Translations under genes and position numbers: made by a program
Assembly (NCBI RefSeq): GCF_011493005.1
Contig: NZ_CP049156.1
Coordinates: 1,550,001-1,614,000 of the forward strand
Reading direction: 5' to 3'
Origin: Caballeronia sp. SBC1
GTDB taxonomy: Bacteria > Pseudomonadota > Gammaproteobacteria > Burkholderiales > Burkholderiaceae
DNA: 64,000 bases
Notes under the pieces: model-generated
The model's input: only the letters and a program-made list of their open reading frames with translations
Databases searched by the model: none
Told to the model about the DNA's origin: nothing
Shown here: piece after piece, positions 47,215-55,668 of the stretch
How positions within the stretch are numbered: the stretch's first letter is position 1
Layout: every line of letters starts with the position of its first letter

Positions 47215-48084
47215 ATGCAGACCGAAGACAAAGACGAATTTATCAAGGCGCTTGACCTGTGCTGTTCGACTCTGAGCAAGCCGCTCCCGGACCCGGCCTC
47301 ACTGAAATTTTTCTTCAAGTTGCTCGCACCGTATTCCCTGGCGGACGTGAGGGCCGCGCTTATCCACCACATGCAGACGTGCAAGTACGCGCCTGCGCCT
47401 GTTGACGTGATCGCTTACGTCGATAAGAGCATTGATTGCTGGGTGTCTCCTGACGAGGCGTTTGCAATCGCGAAGCTGGCATATGCGAAGCCTTGCGAGG
47501 AGCAGCAGAACACGGTCATTATCTGCAACGAGATTGAGCAGGCGCTTGATCATGTTCGCCATCTTCTGGATGAAGGCAGCAACTACGACGCCTCACGTGC
47601 GTTCAAGGATGTCTATGCGCGCATCGCGGATATCGCTCGCCAAAAGCGCGCTAAACCCCACTGGCGCATCTCGCTCGGCGCGGACAAGTCGCAGCGTGAA
47701 GTGGTGATCAGGAAGGCCGTCAATGAGGGGCGTATTGCCCTGGCGGATGGCCGTGCGGCGTGTCCGTTGCTCGCCGGGCCAGGTGACGATGATCCGATTG
47801 ACCCGAAGACCGCAGCAGAGGGCCACTCGAAGATCGCCGACATCCTGGCGATGCTGACGAAGCCGCGCGAACATAAGGTCGTTGCAGACATGGCTGGCGA
47901 TATCGCTGCGACGCGTGAAGCGGCTTCTGAGCAGGCTCGTAAGGCGGCAGAGTACGTGCAGGCGCAACAGCGTTCGAAAGACGAGGCCGAGGCATACCGC
48001 ATGATTGCGTCGCTGGTTCACCTTCCGGACGGCGAGCTTGCCGCAGTGGTGCGCCTGATGGCCGGGCACGTGGTGGTGGAATGA
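47215..48084 (+). CDS. Probable helicase-loader-like replication protein
   Basis: 289 residues. The N terminus (FKLLAPYSLADVRAALIHHM, then CKYAPAPVDVIAYVDK) resembles the short helical domain of phage helicase loaders/inhibitors (G39P type), where a residue pattern of L-x-x-Y-x-x-x-D-V-x-x-A precedes F-x-P-x-P-x-D-I. The C-terminal half is helical with a coiled coil around 225-260. The order after a replication initiator supports the role; I cannot confirm it from motifs alone. Confidence 0.65.
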   Translation: MQTEDKDEFIKALDLCCSTLSKPLPDPASLKFFFKLLAPYSLADVRAALIHHMQTCKYAPAPVDVIAYVDKSIDCWVSPDEAFAIAKLAYAKPCEEQQNTVIICNEIEQALDHVRHLLDEGSNYDASRAFKDVYARIADIARQKRAKPHWRISLGADKSQREVVIRKAVNEGRIALADGRAACPLLAGPGDDDPIDPKTAAEGHSKIADILAMLTKPREHKVVADMAGDIAATREAASEQARKAAEYVQAQQRSKDEAEAYRMIASLVHLPDGELAAVVRLMAGHVVVE

Positions 48085-48278
48085 GCGGGCGTACAGGGCT
48101 GTATTTTGCTTGGCGCATGCTTGACCGCTACCGGAACCGCGAGGCTATCAATGAGCACCAAATTGAGTTTGCGCTCGCCGCAATCGCCAACGCTACCGGG
48201 CGCGCACCGATTCATGGTTCGCCGACTTACGAGTTCGAGAGCGAAGCTGCATTGCGCGGCAGGCACGCGCCGAAGTAA
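48081..48278 (+). CDS. Small prophage protein
   Basis: 65 residues, ATG overlapping the previous TGA (ATGA). MSGRTGLYFAWRMLDRYRNR with a helical body. No function recognised; coupling supports that it is translated. Confidence 0.65.
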   Translation: MSGRTGLYFAWRMLDRYRNREAINEHQIEFALAAIANATGRAPIHGSPTYEFESEAALRGRHAPK

Positions 48279-48403
48279 CCAATGCACGCATAGCGGCCCC
48301 ACCAAGCTTCTCCCGGTCCATCGCCTGTGCGCAGGCAGACGAGACGTCGCGAGAATGCCGGATAGAGCTTCATATTAGTTACGTTTTCTAAAAGGAATTG
48401 ACC

Positions 48404-48778
48404 ATGAACCAACCATCGAACGAACCGACAATCAGCCTCACTGACGCGCTGGGCCTGCACGGCATTGGCCTTTCTGCTGCGAACGCAAATAAAGTCCTTC
48501 AGGGTGCAGGTATGACCGAGACCCGCTGGCGCAATTCGTCCGTTGCCGACCGTCCGCAGAAGTCATTCCGCGCCGCGACTCCGCTCGGCGAGAGCATGGG
48601 AATCATCAATGAAGCCGCCACGCTCCCCACTGGCGATCCGGTGATCATCAGATATGCGCCGAGCAAGTTCGCCGAGTTATGGGCCCATCCCGAAGTTCAG
48701 GCGACGCTCAACGTGCTGCTTTCCGAGGGCGTGATCGCGATGAAGTCGGCGGGCGCGAGGGGCCGCGAAGCTTTCTGA
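48404..48778 (+). CDS. Prophage protein of unknown function
   Basis: 124 residues from ATG 48404 with AAAAGGAATTG upstream. Helical N terminus with LTDALGLHGIGLSAANANKV, C-terminal part LPTGDPVIIRYAPSKFAELW. The pattern of a short KilA/Rha-like tail with a G-(D/S)-P-x-I-x-W/Y-x-x-S box is reminiscent of phage regulatory proteins, but I do not assign a family. Confidence 0.65.
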   Translation: MNQPSNEPTISLTDALGLHGIGLSAANANKVLQGAGMTETRWRNSSVADRPQKSFRAATPLGESMGIINEAATLPTGDPVIIRYAPSKFAELWAHPEVQATLNVLLSEGVIAMKSAGARGREAF

Positions 48779-48927
48779 TGATCGACAAGTATCACCTGCT
48801 CGGACGATTTTACGGCGCAACGCCAATGTGCATAAGGCTCGTCGTCTTTTTGGATGTCGCGGTAGTGCGGCGGTGGTGTCGTCCGAGTGATAAATTTCAA
48901 TCACTCAACGAAGAGGGAGCAACCGAA

Positions 48928-49068
48928 ATGCAGCAAGAACGTTTGAATCTGTACCTGCCGAAGCAAGTCTCCGACTCGCTGAAGGCGTTGAGCCAAAAGG
49001 ATGGCCGCACTGTGCCTGAGTTGGCGCGAGCCGCGATCATCGAGTTTGTGGCAAAGCACAAGCAGTAA
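48928..49068 (+). CDS. Short ribbon-helix-helix protein
   Basis: 46 residues: MQQERLNLYLPKQVSDSLKA then KDGRTVPELARAAIIEFVAK is a complete Arc/MetJ-like ribbon-helix-helix fold. AGAGGGAGC precedes the ATG. The longer frame from 48679 overlaps the previous gene and is rejected. Probably a small autoregulatory repressor. Confidence 0.7.
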   Translation: MQQERLNLYLPKQVSDSLKALSQKDGRTVPELARAAIIEFVAKHKQ

Positions 49069-49133
49069 AGCAGGGCCATCCCCGCGCAAGTGGCAACCAA
49101 TAATTAATTCAGTATAACTTACGGACGATCATC

Positions 49134-50240
49134 ATGATTCAACTCACCTCGTACGAGCAGCGCCCCCCGGTTCGCGAATCACGTTTCGCCAAATTCCGCG
49201 ACAAGCTTATCCGCCTCGTCAATGTGGAAGGCAAGACATGGGTTTGTGAGTACGATGTCGCAGAGGCTATCGGCGTGAAATTCGACGTAGAAAAACACGA
49301 CTGGTCGCACGGCGATATCCACACGGCGAACATTTATGGCGGATTCATTGCGGACCCGGAAGTCGGCATTACGTCCATGCAGGTAATTACGCTCGACCTT
49401 GCCAAGTCGTTTGCCGCTCGTTCCCAAGCCGACAATGAGGACGTGCTCGCGTTGTGGGATTGGCTGGATGCGCAGGGCCATATGTGGAAGATCGGGTCCG
49501 GTGAGGCCGCCAAGCGCGAGGTGCAGCGCCGCAAAATGTCTCTCTTCAACCAGTTCCATCGCGTGCGCCGCTTCGCGAATAGCATCGACCTTTCCGAGGC
49601 GCGCACGTATGCGCTCGCATGGATTGGCCTTCTCGGTGAGATTGATCGCGTGACGAGCCTCGAAGAACGCTTTGAACTCTGCGGCACGAACGTATCAGAT
49701 CGCCAGTGGATGATTGACATGTTCGCCGAGCGCAACGGGCATCTTGGCATGCTCGGCATTCTTTCGACGTGCAAGGGCGGCCACTCGGCAACGTATCGCG
49801 AGCGCGACGGACACGGCTACGGCGAGCAGTTCGGGACGTGGTTGTCGTTCTGCCTTACTCTCGACCACAAGGCTCTGGACCCGATCAATTTGCTCGTTGA
49901 GCCGGGCAAGAAGGCGATGCGCGCGCCGGACGAAGTGCTCGATCAACTCGCTGACCTTATTGAGAAGCGCCAGAATCTTGTTGCTCTTAGCAAGAAGAAT
50001 CAGCGCGACGCCATTGAGGTCGGCTTGCCTAACGTTGGTGATATGTACGGCATCGTTTCGATGCTGCACGAAGGCGTTCTTCGCATTCTGCGCGAAGCTA
50101 CTGCCGACGGTAGCTCATACGCCATTGAGGCGGCCTTGGACAAGTCTGTCGATTACAACAAGGAATCGAACGAGATTGAGCGCCAGATCGTCCGCATCCT
50201 GAAGTTGGACGGCGACGCTCCCGCGATCAGTCTGCACTAA
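49134..50240 (+). CDS. Prophage protein of unknown function
   Basis: 368 residues. The N-terminal 50 residues (FRDKLIRLVNVEGKTWVCEY then DVAEAIGVKF) weakly resemble Bro-N type phage antirepressor domains. The remaining ~300 residues are helical with no recognised motif (CKGGHSATYRERDGHGYGEQ in the middle is distinctive). Preceded by an AT-rich TAATTAATTCAGTATAACTT segment, a plausible promoter. Confidence 0.75.
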   Translation: MIQLTSYEQRPPVRESRFAKFRDKLIRLVNVEGKTWVCEYDVAEAIGVKFDVEKHDWSHGDIHTANIYGGFIADPEVGITSMQVITLDLAKSFAARSQADNEDVLALWDWLDAQGHMWKIGSGEAAKREVQRRKMSLFNQFHRVRRFANSIDLSEARTYALAWIGLLGEIDRVTSLEERFELCGTNVSDRQWMIDMFAERNGHLGMLGILSTCKGGHSATYRERDGHGYGEQFGTWLSFCLTLDHKALDPINLLVEPGKKAMRAPDEVLDQLADLIEKRQNLVALSKKNQRDAIEVGLPNVGDMYGIVSMLHEGVLRILREATADGSSYAIEAALDKSVDYNKESNEIERQIVRILKLDGDAPAISLH

Positions 50241-50247
50241 CGAAGAC

Positions 50248-50273
50248 GCCCCGGCTCGGCGTTCGGCCGGGGC
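50248..50273 (+). terminator. Possible terminator after the 368-residue gene
   Basis: GCCCCGGC / GCCGGGGC with a ten-base loop, 8 bases past the stop, but no T-run follows, so it may act poorly or only stabilise the mRNA end. Confidence 0.45.
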
Positions 50274-50441
50274 ATTGGAAACCTGAATATAGGGGGGTAG
50301 CTCGATGATGATCGACCATCCGGCGCGATGATTGCGTAGACGCGGGAGAAGTCGAGCGCCGATGCTGCTGTCATGAGATGCCCGTAGAGAAATGGTTATC
50401 TCCTGGTGGTGGGTGGGGCGGCGCATTGCGCCGCGTGTGGG

Positions 50442-50693
50442 TTACTCGTCTAGTGGCGGTAGGCGCTTGATGCGACGAGGCTTGCGCTCTGGTGCCGGGT
50501 CGGGTGCCTCGTTGATGCGGTCGCGAATCCATTGCGCTGCGGTCTGATCGTTCTCGCGTGCCAAGTCCTGACACTTCTGCCATTCGGCGTCACTCGCTCG
50601 GAACTTGCGTATCTGCATGACCTCGCCATCGGGAGAGGTTGGTCTGCGCCCCTGTCCGCGGCGAGCGCCGCCGTGAGAGTTTTTCGTTTCCAT
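50442..50693 (-). CDS. Small basic protein, possible DNA-binding regulator
   Basis: 83 residues from ATG 50693. N terminus METKNSHGGARRGQGRRPTS has the AT-hook-like GGxRxGxGRR motif often found in phage and plasmid small proteins; then QIRKFRASDAEWQKCQDLAR resembles a ribbon-helix-helix segment. TATAAT lies 7 bases upstream of the ATG, implying a very short or absent leader. Divergent from the next gene across a 12-base-arm palindrome, which it may bind. Confidence 0.65.
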   Translation of the reverse strand: METKNSHGGARRGQGRRPTSPDGEVMQIRKFRASDAEWQKCQDLARENDQTAAQWIRDRINEAPDPAPERKPRRIKRLPPLDE

Positions 50694-50718
50694 GTCGAGA
50701 ATTATATATCTTGTTTGG

Positions 50719-50751
50719 CGGGCCACAAAAAACACTTGATTTTGTGGCCCG
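50719..50751. promoter_or_regulatory. Perfect 12-base-arm inverted repeat in a divergent promoter
   Basis: CGGGCCACAAAA - AACACTTGA - TTTTGTGGCCCG. It sits between the divergent genes at 50693 and 50805. On the minus strand the left arm contains TTGTGG, placed 16 bases before a TATAAT (50699-50706 region), so a protein bound here would block that promoter. Confidence 0.65.
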
Positions 50752-50804
50752 GTATATCTACGATCCATTCCGTCGCAGCCCAAACACGAAACCCGGAGCA
50801 AAAG

Positions 50805-51209
50805 ATGCATGCAGCCCAATCACTCAACCAAAATTCAATCGTCACGCGCATCCTGCTCGGGACCGACAGTTCGTTGCAGACTGCCATGGTCAGTGCAGAC
50901 CTGCTATCGATTCATTTCTCCCGGATTGAAGCCCTTGTGGTTGCGGCCGGTGACGTGGCGCACCTCGCACGATTGGGGTGCCGAACACTATGTGACGCGC
51001 TTGTCGAGTGCCACGAGCACGCGAACTCCGGCGACGTGATCGGCGTCGTTGATTGCCTCTCGCGCGCGATTTCCGTCCACCGCATCGCGAAAAGCCTGCT
51101 TCTTGGGATCGTGGAGCTTGGCGATTCCGCAGTCGCTGAATTGGCTAGGCTCGGAGTCACGCTCGCTTCGTCAGTGCTAGACGATCTCGGGTGCGAGGAG
51201 GCGTACTGA
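50805..51209 (+). CDS. Prophage protein of unknown function
   Basis: 134 residues, all-helical by appearance, from ATG 50805 with CCCGGAGC upstream. Contains VVAAGDVAHLARLGCRTLCD and several Ala/Leu-rich helices. Longer frame from 50532 rejected because it overlaps the divergent gene and its operator. Confidence 0.65.
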   Translation: MHAAQSLNQNSIVTRILLGTDSSLQTAMVSADLLSIHFSRIEALVVAAGDVAHLARLGCRTLCDALVECHEHANSGDVIGVVDCLSRAISVHRIAKSLLLGIVELGDSAVAELARLGVTLASSVLDDLGCEEAY

Positions 51210-51311
51210 GCGCGGTAGCGATTATGCCTAGCCGAAGCGCGATATAAGCCGTTCGTCGCAAGGATTCATTCACACTTAAATTTTAGCAGTCCAAAAGAAT
51301 GGGAGTTTCCT

Positions 51312-51392
51312 ATGTTCTCGAAAAACGTGATTATCGAATCGCTTGGCGCGATCGCGCGCGCCCAACTAATGCTGGCTCTCGCCGCGCATTAA
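51312..51392 (+). CDS. Possible 26-residue peptide
   Basis: MFSKNVIIESLGAIARAQLM then LALAAH, an amphipathic helix. GGGAG lies 8 bases before the ATG, and the stop is 30 bases before the next gene. Too short to be certain. Confidence 0.35.
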   Translation: MFSKNVIIESLGAIARAQLMLALAAH

Positions 51393-51422
51393 TCGGCATC
51401 GAACTCAAGGAAGGACCGAATC

Positions 51423-51692
51423 GTGAATGACGACAAACTTCGCTGCGCCAAGTGCGGCTCTGCGCACATTCATTCCGGAATGCGTGGATGGAGTTGGCTC
51501 ACCGGCATCTTTGGAAGCGGCAGCGTCCTTATTACGTGCTTAGCGTGCGGCCATCGCATGAAGCCGGGGCAGGCTATCTTGAACGGCGCTCAGACGAAGT
51601 CCGAGGACGGAATGGGCATCCTCTTCGGGGTGCTCGGGTGGATGTCAGCGATTGTTGTGGTGCTTATCATCGTGGCAGTGCTTCATCGCTAA
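51423..51692 (+). CDS. Zinc-ribbon protein with C-terminal membrane helix
   Basis: 89 residues from GTG 51423 (AAGGACC upstream). CAKCGSAHIH and CLACGHRMKPG form a four-cysteine zinc ribbon; the last ~22 residues (VLGWMSAIVVVLIIVAVLHR) are a membrane helix. Probably a tail-anchored inner-membrane protein. Function unknown. Confidence 0.7.
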   Translation: MNDDKLRCAKCGSAHIHSGMRGWSWLTGIFGSGSVLITCLACGHRMKPGQAILNGAQTKSEDGMGILFGVLGWMSAIVVVLIIVAVLHR

Positions 51693-51786
51693 ACAAACTT
51701 CGTTCAAACCATCAACACAACGCCCTGAGGTAGAGCTTCAATGTCTCGCCGACCGGGAAAACACACGCTCAAAAAAAGGCTTCGCC

Positions 51787-52146
51787 ATGTGGATAGCAAT
51801 GAATGACTCGTTCCTTTCGATAGTTGATGCCGCCCAATCGGAAAACTGTCTTCTAGTGAGGGCGCGTCGAGAAGGGGATATCGAAGCCGTGTTCCCGGCC
51901 GCCAAGGTGGTGATTATCATCGGCCGAGACTATCGTTTCCGCGCCGAAATCGACCGGCAAGAAGTTGGCGCTGTTGTTGCCGCCCGGCTCATCAGTGTCT
52001 CGTATCCAAATTTCAAATCGTCAGTCAAGGACCGAAATCTCGTCCATGCTTACCATGAGGTTTGGCGTTGCATGGAAGCACTCCAGCCGGTGCCCGCCTA
52101 TGGCACGAAGCCGCGCCCGGGCTTCCGCGCGCAACCGAAGCGCTAG
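51787..52146 (+). CDS. Prophage protein of unknown function
   Basis: 119 residues from ATG 51787 (AAAAAAGGCTTC upstream). Beta-rich N terminus (AVFPAAKVVIIIGRDYRFRA) and a C-terminal tail YGTKPRPGFRAQPKR. The tail is duplicated as a fragment at 52372-52411. No family recognised. Confidence 0.6.
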   Translation: MWIAMNDSFLSIVDAAQSENCLLVRARREGDIEAVFPAAKVVIIIGRDYRFRAEIDRQEVGAVVAARLISVSYPNFKSSVKDRNLVHAYHEVWRCMEALQPVPAYGTKPRPGFRAQPKR

Positions 52147-52148
52147 TC

Positions 52149-52349
52149 ATGCCCCGCCGCATGAAGCAATCAGTCCAGGCTATTGAGATTGCGAAAGTAC
52201 CGACGGCTGCACTCCTTCAAGCGCTTGCTAACGAGGTCGCGCAATACCTGGCGAACGCAACTGGAGGCCGGGTAGACATCGCGATGCACGGCCTGATCGT
52301 CATTTCGAGGATGCCGGCCGGCGCTCCGCCACAACGAAAGAAGGGATAA
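52149..52349 (+). CDS. Small prophage protein
   Basis: 66 residues, starting 2 bases after the previous stop. MPRRMKQSVQAIEIAKVPTA with a short helical/beta body and basic C terminus PPQRKKG. Unknown. Confidence 0.55.
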   Translation: MPRRMKQSVQAIEIAKVPTAALLQALANEVAQYLANATGGRVDIAMHGLIVISRMPAGAPPQRKKG

Positions 52350-52371
52350 CCCGTCTTGCACAGCAAGTACG

Positions 52372-52411
52372 AGACGGAGCCGCGCCCGGGATTCCGCGCG
52401 CATCCGTAGCG
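52372..52411 (+). pseudogene. Duplicated gene-end fragment
   Basis: About 40 bases closely matching 52103-52143, the end of the 119-residue gene. It still reads YETEPRPGFRAHP then stop, versus YGTKPRPGFRAQPKR. It looks like the remnant of a duplicated gene whose body was lost or replaced. Confidence 0.55.
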
Positions 52412-52495
52412 CGTCAAGCGATGAGCGACTCATTCGGTTAATGCCGAAGTCGGCGGACTTGCTATCTCGCCGCCGAACGACCATGCCGCTATAAT

Positions 52496-52655
52496 CGATT
52501 TGCGCCGCTCCAGCGCGCCGTCCTCACCCGTTACTGGGTATGGTGAATCGGAGCTAGCCTAAGGTCCTCTTCAATCGCATCTGAATGAGCGCGGGGCAGG
52601 GCGTGCAACGAGGACAGCATCGCCCAAAACCTTGCGCCACCACAAGGAGCGAGTT
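52496..52655 (+). promoter_or_regulatory. Long leader with competing complementary segments
   Basis: After a TATAAT at 52490-52495 (no good -35), about 160 bases precede the next start. GTCCTC at 52520-52525 and again at 52564-52569 can each pair with GAGGAC at 52610-52615, giving two mutually exclusive stems ahead of the AAGGAG site. Confidence 0.3.
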
Positions 52656-53426
52656 TTGGACATCTTCGAACCAACACCCAGTCAGGCTGCATTTATCCTT
52701 CGCCGCTATCTGAAGTCTGTCGGCGTCGACGTATCACTTGCAGTCGCCCAGGAATGCGTTGCGCGTGTTCGAGGGTATGCGGACTGGAATGTTCTAGCCG
52801 CGCGCATTAATCCACGCGCGGACAGTTCGGCTTCGAGCGCGAGCAGCGCACATAAACCCGGTAAGGATCGACAGCACGAATACCCTCTTGAGCTGGCACG
52901 ATTGCCCGCGTCCACGTGGGGGGAGGTGTTTGAATCCTGCTGGCCAGAGCAAATTTACCGAGCCGAAACAAAAGCGGACTTCGCGCGCCTGCAACCGATG
53001 TGGCGGTCGCTAGACATTAGACAGAATTCTGAGCGAGAGCAGCTTCTGCGCGCAGACTTGTTCTTGGCACTTAAATCTACTGAATTAATGGACCACTATC
53101 GGTATGTCGCAGGCGAACCTGGACTGGGCAAGGCTGAGCGCGGGCATTGGGTTCAACTCGTGTTCGAGCGACGCATCGAAAACCGCTTCAATCTCAAGCT
53201 TTGTCCGACATTGAACTGGGACGGGTTGGAAGTCCTTTTCCTGACATATGAATTTCATCATGTGACAGGGGATACTTACCTAGGCGAGGTTTGGCACGAA
53301 CCTGTTGTCGCCGAGCCGAGTGAGAGTTTGGCGGAAGTGATCGCGCGAGCACTCGTGGTCGCAGATCGGCTCTGCGAAAGCTTCACGGGATGGCTGAACA
53401 CAAACAGCTTCATGCGAACCGCCTAG
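52656..53426 (+). CDS. Protein with N-terminal glyoxalase-related domain
   Basis: 256 residues from TTG 52656, chosen because AAGGAG lies 7 bases upstream; a TTG at 52632 has none. The N terminus (AAFILRRYLKSVGVDVSLAV then ARVRGYADWNVLAARI) matches the short 'glyoxalase-related' helical domain often found in plasmid and phage accessory proteins. The rest (about 85-256) is alpha/beta and unrecognised, containing YEFHHVTGDTYLGEVWHEP. Role unknown. Confidence 0.65.
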   Translation: MDIFEPTPSQAAFILRRYLKSVGVDVSLAVAQECVARVRGYADWNVLAARINPRADSSASSASSAHKPGKDRQHEYPLELARLPASTWGEVFESCWPEQIYRAETKADFARLQPMWRSLDIRQNSEREQLLRADLFLALKSTELMDHYRYVAGEPGLGKAERGHWVQLVFERRIENRFNLKLCPTLNWDGLEVLFLTYEFHHVTGDTYLGEVWHEPVVAEPSESLAEVIARALVVADRLCESFTGWLNTNSFMRTA

Positions 53427-53832
53427 GGGCGAAGGAGTGGTTAATGCGGAGCTGATCCGAGCGCATCTACTACTCTGGTCGCAAGATTGCCGCGCGTCGG
53501 TATCCTTCGGGAAACCGGCATCGCGGTCTCGAACGCCGTCCCGGACGCCGACCATCCCCCGAGGATTTCGCCATAGAGCGCCAGCCGCTCACACGCTATT
53601 CTCGCAAGCCCCATCCGATGTATCCGCGTAAGCCGGTCGCGCCCGCCAAGTTTTGCCACATTCTGGACGTTCATACCCGTTCATACCGGGACCATGCCCG
53701 ACCATACCCCATACCCCGGTCGTGAAGCTCCAATGGCATTAACGGGCGCGCATGCTGCTGCCGACTGGTAGCGCTGCGAGACTTTTAAAGAATTTTCTTT
53801 AAAACCCCGCAAACCTTACGTAAGCATTTGAT
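53427..53832. promoter_or_regulatory. Non-coding region with a strong palindrome upstream of the HTH gene
   Basis: No gene is supported in about 405 bases. TTTTAAAGAA-TT-TTCTTTAAAA at 53783-53804 is a perfect ten-base-arm inverted repeat ending 28 bases before the next ATG. Around 53660-53720 the motif CATACC recurs (TTCATACCCGTTCATACCGGG and CCATACCCCATACC). Confidence 0.55.
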
Positions 53833-54636
53833 ATGGCTAAGAAAATCCTGTCTCCGGATGAAATGAATGAAGCCCGTCGCCTCTATGAGCGGGATGGATG
53901 GGGTTATGGCCGCATCGCCACGAAGTTTTCGGTCTCGAAGCCCACGGTGCAAGGCTGGGCGAAGAACTGGCAACGCGATTATGGCGTCGCGCCTCTGCCT
54001 GCGGGGAAGAAAGCGGAGGAGGGGAAAGATGCTGACGTTGGGAATCCTAAAGTTACAGGAAACACCGTACCGGGCGAGACCCAAGTGGGGTATTCATACC
54101 CGGCCGACGCCGCCGCTTCGCCCGCTCGCGTGGTATCTGACGTCTTCGTGCCGCCGACCGGATCGCAGGGGGTAGGGACGGAATCAACCCCCCTTCAGCC
54201 TACCGCCTACACCGACGATCCGACCATCCCCGACGGGCTTGATGCTGACGAGCGCGAGGCGTTCATTAAGGCCGCCATCCTCGCTCGCCAGCGGTCCATC
54301 AATGCTCGCCACCTGACTGAGACCAAGGCCGTGCGTGCGCAGGTCTACGCTGCCATCAAAAAGGTGGACAAGGAGGGCGGTGCTGGTGCTGCGCTGGCCG
54401 CCGTGCGCATCGTGCAAGCGCTGCGGCAAATGCAGGACTCCGAGCTTGAGACCGAGCTCGAACGGGTCCGCCTGGCGCTGGGTGAGTTCGCCGGGAAGCC
54501 GAAGGGACCAACGCCCGCGCGAATCACGGTGGTGCTGGAGAAGGCTGGTGCGCGTCAAGTGGTTGAGGTAGCGGACGCCGTAGAGGGTATGAGGCTCGGA
54601 AACGACTGGGAAACGGAGATTATCAATGTTGAATAA
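53833..54636 (+). CDS. HTH protein resembling small terminase subunits
   Basis: 267 residues. N-terminal helix-turn-helix: MNEARRLYERDGWGYGRIAT then KFSVSKPTVQGWAKNWQRDY, as in terminase small subunits and transposase-like DNA binders. A long linker (45-125) precedes helical QRSINARHLTETKAVRAQVY and a C-terminal coiled part. No terminase large subunit follows, so the terminase role is doubtful. Overlaps the next gene by 11 bases. The palindrome upstream suggests self-regulation. Confidence 0.65.
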   Translation: MAKKILSPDEMNEARRLYERDGWGYGRIATKFSVSKPTVQGWAKNWQRDYGVAPLPAGKKAEEGKDADVGNPKVTGNTVPGETQVGYSYPADAAASPARVVSDVFVPPTGSQGVGTESTPLQPTAYTDDPTIPDGLDADEREAFIKAAILARQRSINARHLTETKAVRAQVYAAIKKVDKEGGAGAALAAVRIVQALRQMQDSELETELERVRLALGEFAGKPKGPTPARITVVLEKAGARQVVEVADAVEGMRLGNDWETEIINVE

Positions 54637-54880
54637 AGTGCGTGGCGCGGCCCTGACTGCCCGGCTGAATGCGCTGCTGGTCGAGCGCGGAATCCAACTG
54701 CCTGAATATCCCGGGGTTAAGCCGTTGCCGACGGTGACCGTCTATCCCTCGATGGCTGTCGTCACGCGCCTCGCGCACGCCGCAGCGGATGCAAAGATCG
54801 CTATCGATCCGGTTTATGCCGCCATGTGCGAGCGCCTCGACCGTGAGCTTGCCGAGATTCTCGAAGGGGTCAGGAAATAG
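54626..54880 (+). CDS. Small prophage protein
   Basis: 84 residues overlapping the HTH gene's 3' end by 11 bases. MLNKVRGAALTARLNALLVE, ending DRELAEILEGVRK. Translationally coupled partner of the HTH protein; unknown function. Confidence 0.6.
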   Translation: MLNKVRGAALTARLNALLVERGIQLPEYPGVKPLPTVTVYPSMAVVTRLAHAAADAKIAIDPVYAAMCERLDRELAEILEGVRK

Positions 54881-54957
54881 CTGACCCCTCTGCGTCGCAG
54901 GAAGTCGACGCGCGCCCCACGCGCGCGCCTGTGATGACCAACGACTAGACGCGTTGA

Positions 54958-55449
54958 TTACGTTGCGTCGCGCGGATGTCCGAGAAGGACCGTCTGAAGT
55001 TCAGCGTCGCCGACCACTTCGCCGCGCGAGGAGTCATTGCGCATGATAGAAACCATGCTAGCGAAGGCTAAGCATTGCTCCGGAGTCGCCATAGTCGCGC
55101 CAAGTCGCTCGAAACGCGCGAACGCTTCAATAACCTCCGACGACCCATACAGGCAGATACGGCATTTTGCGTCCGCAGTCCTAAAGCCAAGATCTCGCCC
55201 TTCCGGGGACTCACGATTCCGGCGCAGATTTGCATGCTCGGATACGGTCTTTAGGTAGTCCGTGTACGCCGCTGTCCTCAGTTCGCGATGGTGTTTTTGC
55301 TGGTCCAAATAACGCGTGAAAAGGTATTGAAGGCCAGCGCCGGCCACAACACCGACGAATGCGAATACCGCTGGAACAATGGACGCAAACGGCATAGCAA
55401 TCCCCAATATGTCGCGGAACGCAGACACTACCGCGGATTCCTGAATCAT
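54958..55449 (-). CDS. Membrane-anchored protein (cargo candidate)
   Basis: 163 residues from ATG 55449. One or two hydrophobic N-terminal segments (IAMPFASIVPAVFAFVGVVA to GLQYLFTRYL), then a charged helical domain beginning QQKHHRELRTAAYTDYLKTV. This 'membrane helix plus short helical domain' type is common among orphan accessory proteins. Orientation opposite to the phage operon supports cargo status. Confidence 0.65.
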   Translation of the reverse strand: MIQESAVVSAFRDILGIAMPFASIVPAVFAFVGVVAGAGLQYLFTRYLDQQKHHRELRTAAYTDYLKTVSEHANLRRNRESPEGRDLGFRTADAKCRICLYGSSEVIEAFARFERLGATMATPEQCLAFASMVSIMRNDSSRGEVVGDAELQTVLLGHPRDAT

Positions 55450-55668
55450 CGCCTGAGTTCCGCCAGTTCGGCGTGTTCCGGCCGCTGCTTGTTGCCTGCG
55501 AATGGCCCTCACTTAAAGGGATAGCCGTCCCCGTCGCGTTCGCTTTGTCCGAGAACAAGCATCGTCGTCACATGACAACGATGCAACTGGCTTTGGTCGT
55601 AGCGCTCGCTCAGGATTGGACTGAAGCAGCAACAAACCGTGATAACCAGTACACGACGAGGGTAGGTC

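Noticed and set aside
53833..54636. Firm naming as terminase small subunit
   Set aside because: The HTH fits, but no large subunit follows and the rest of the protein lacks diagnostic features.
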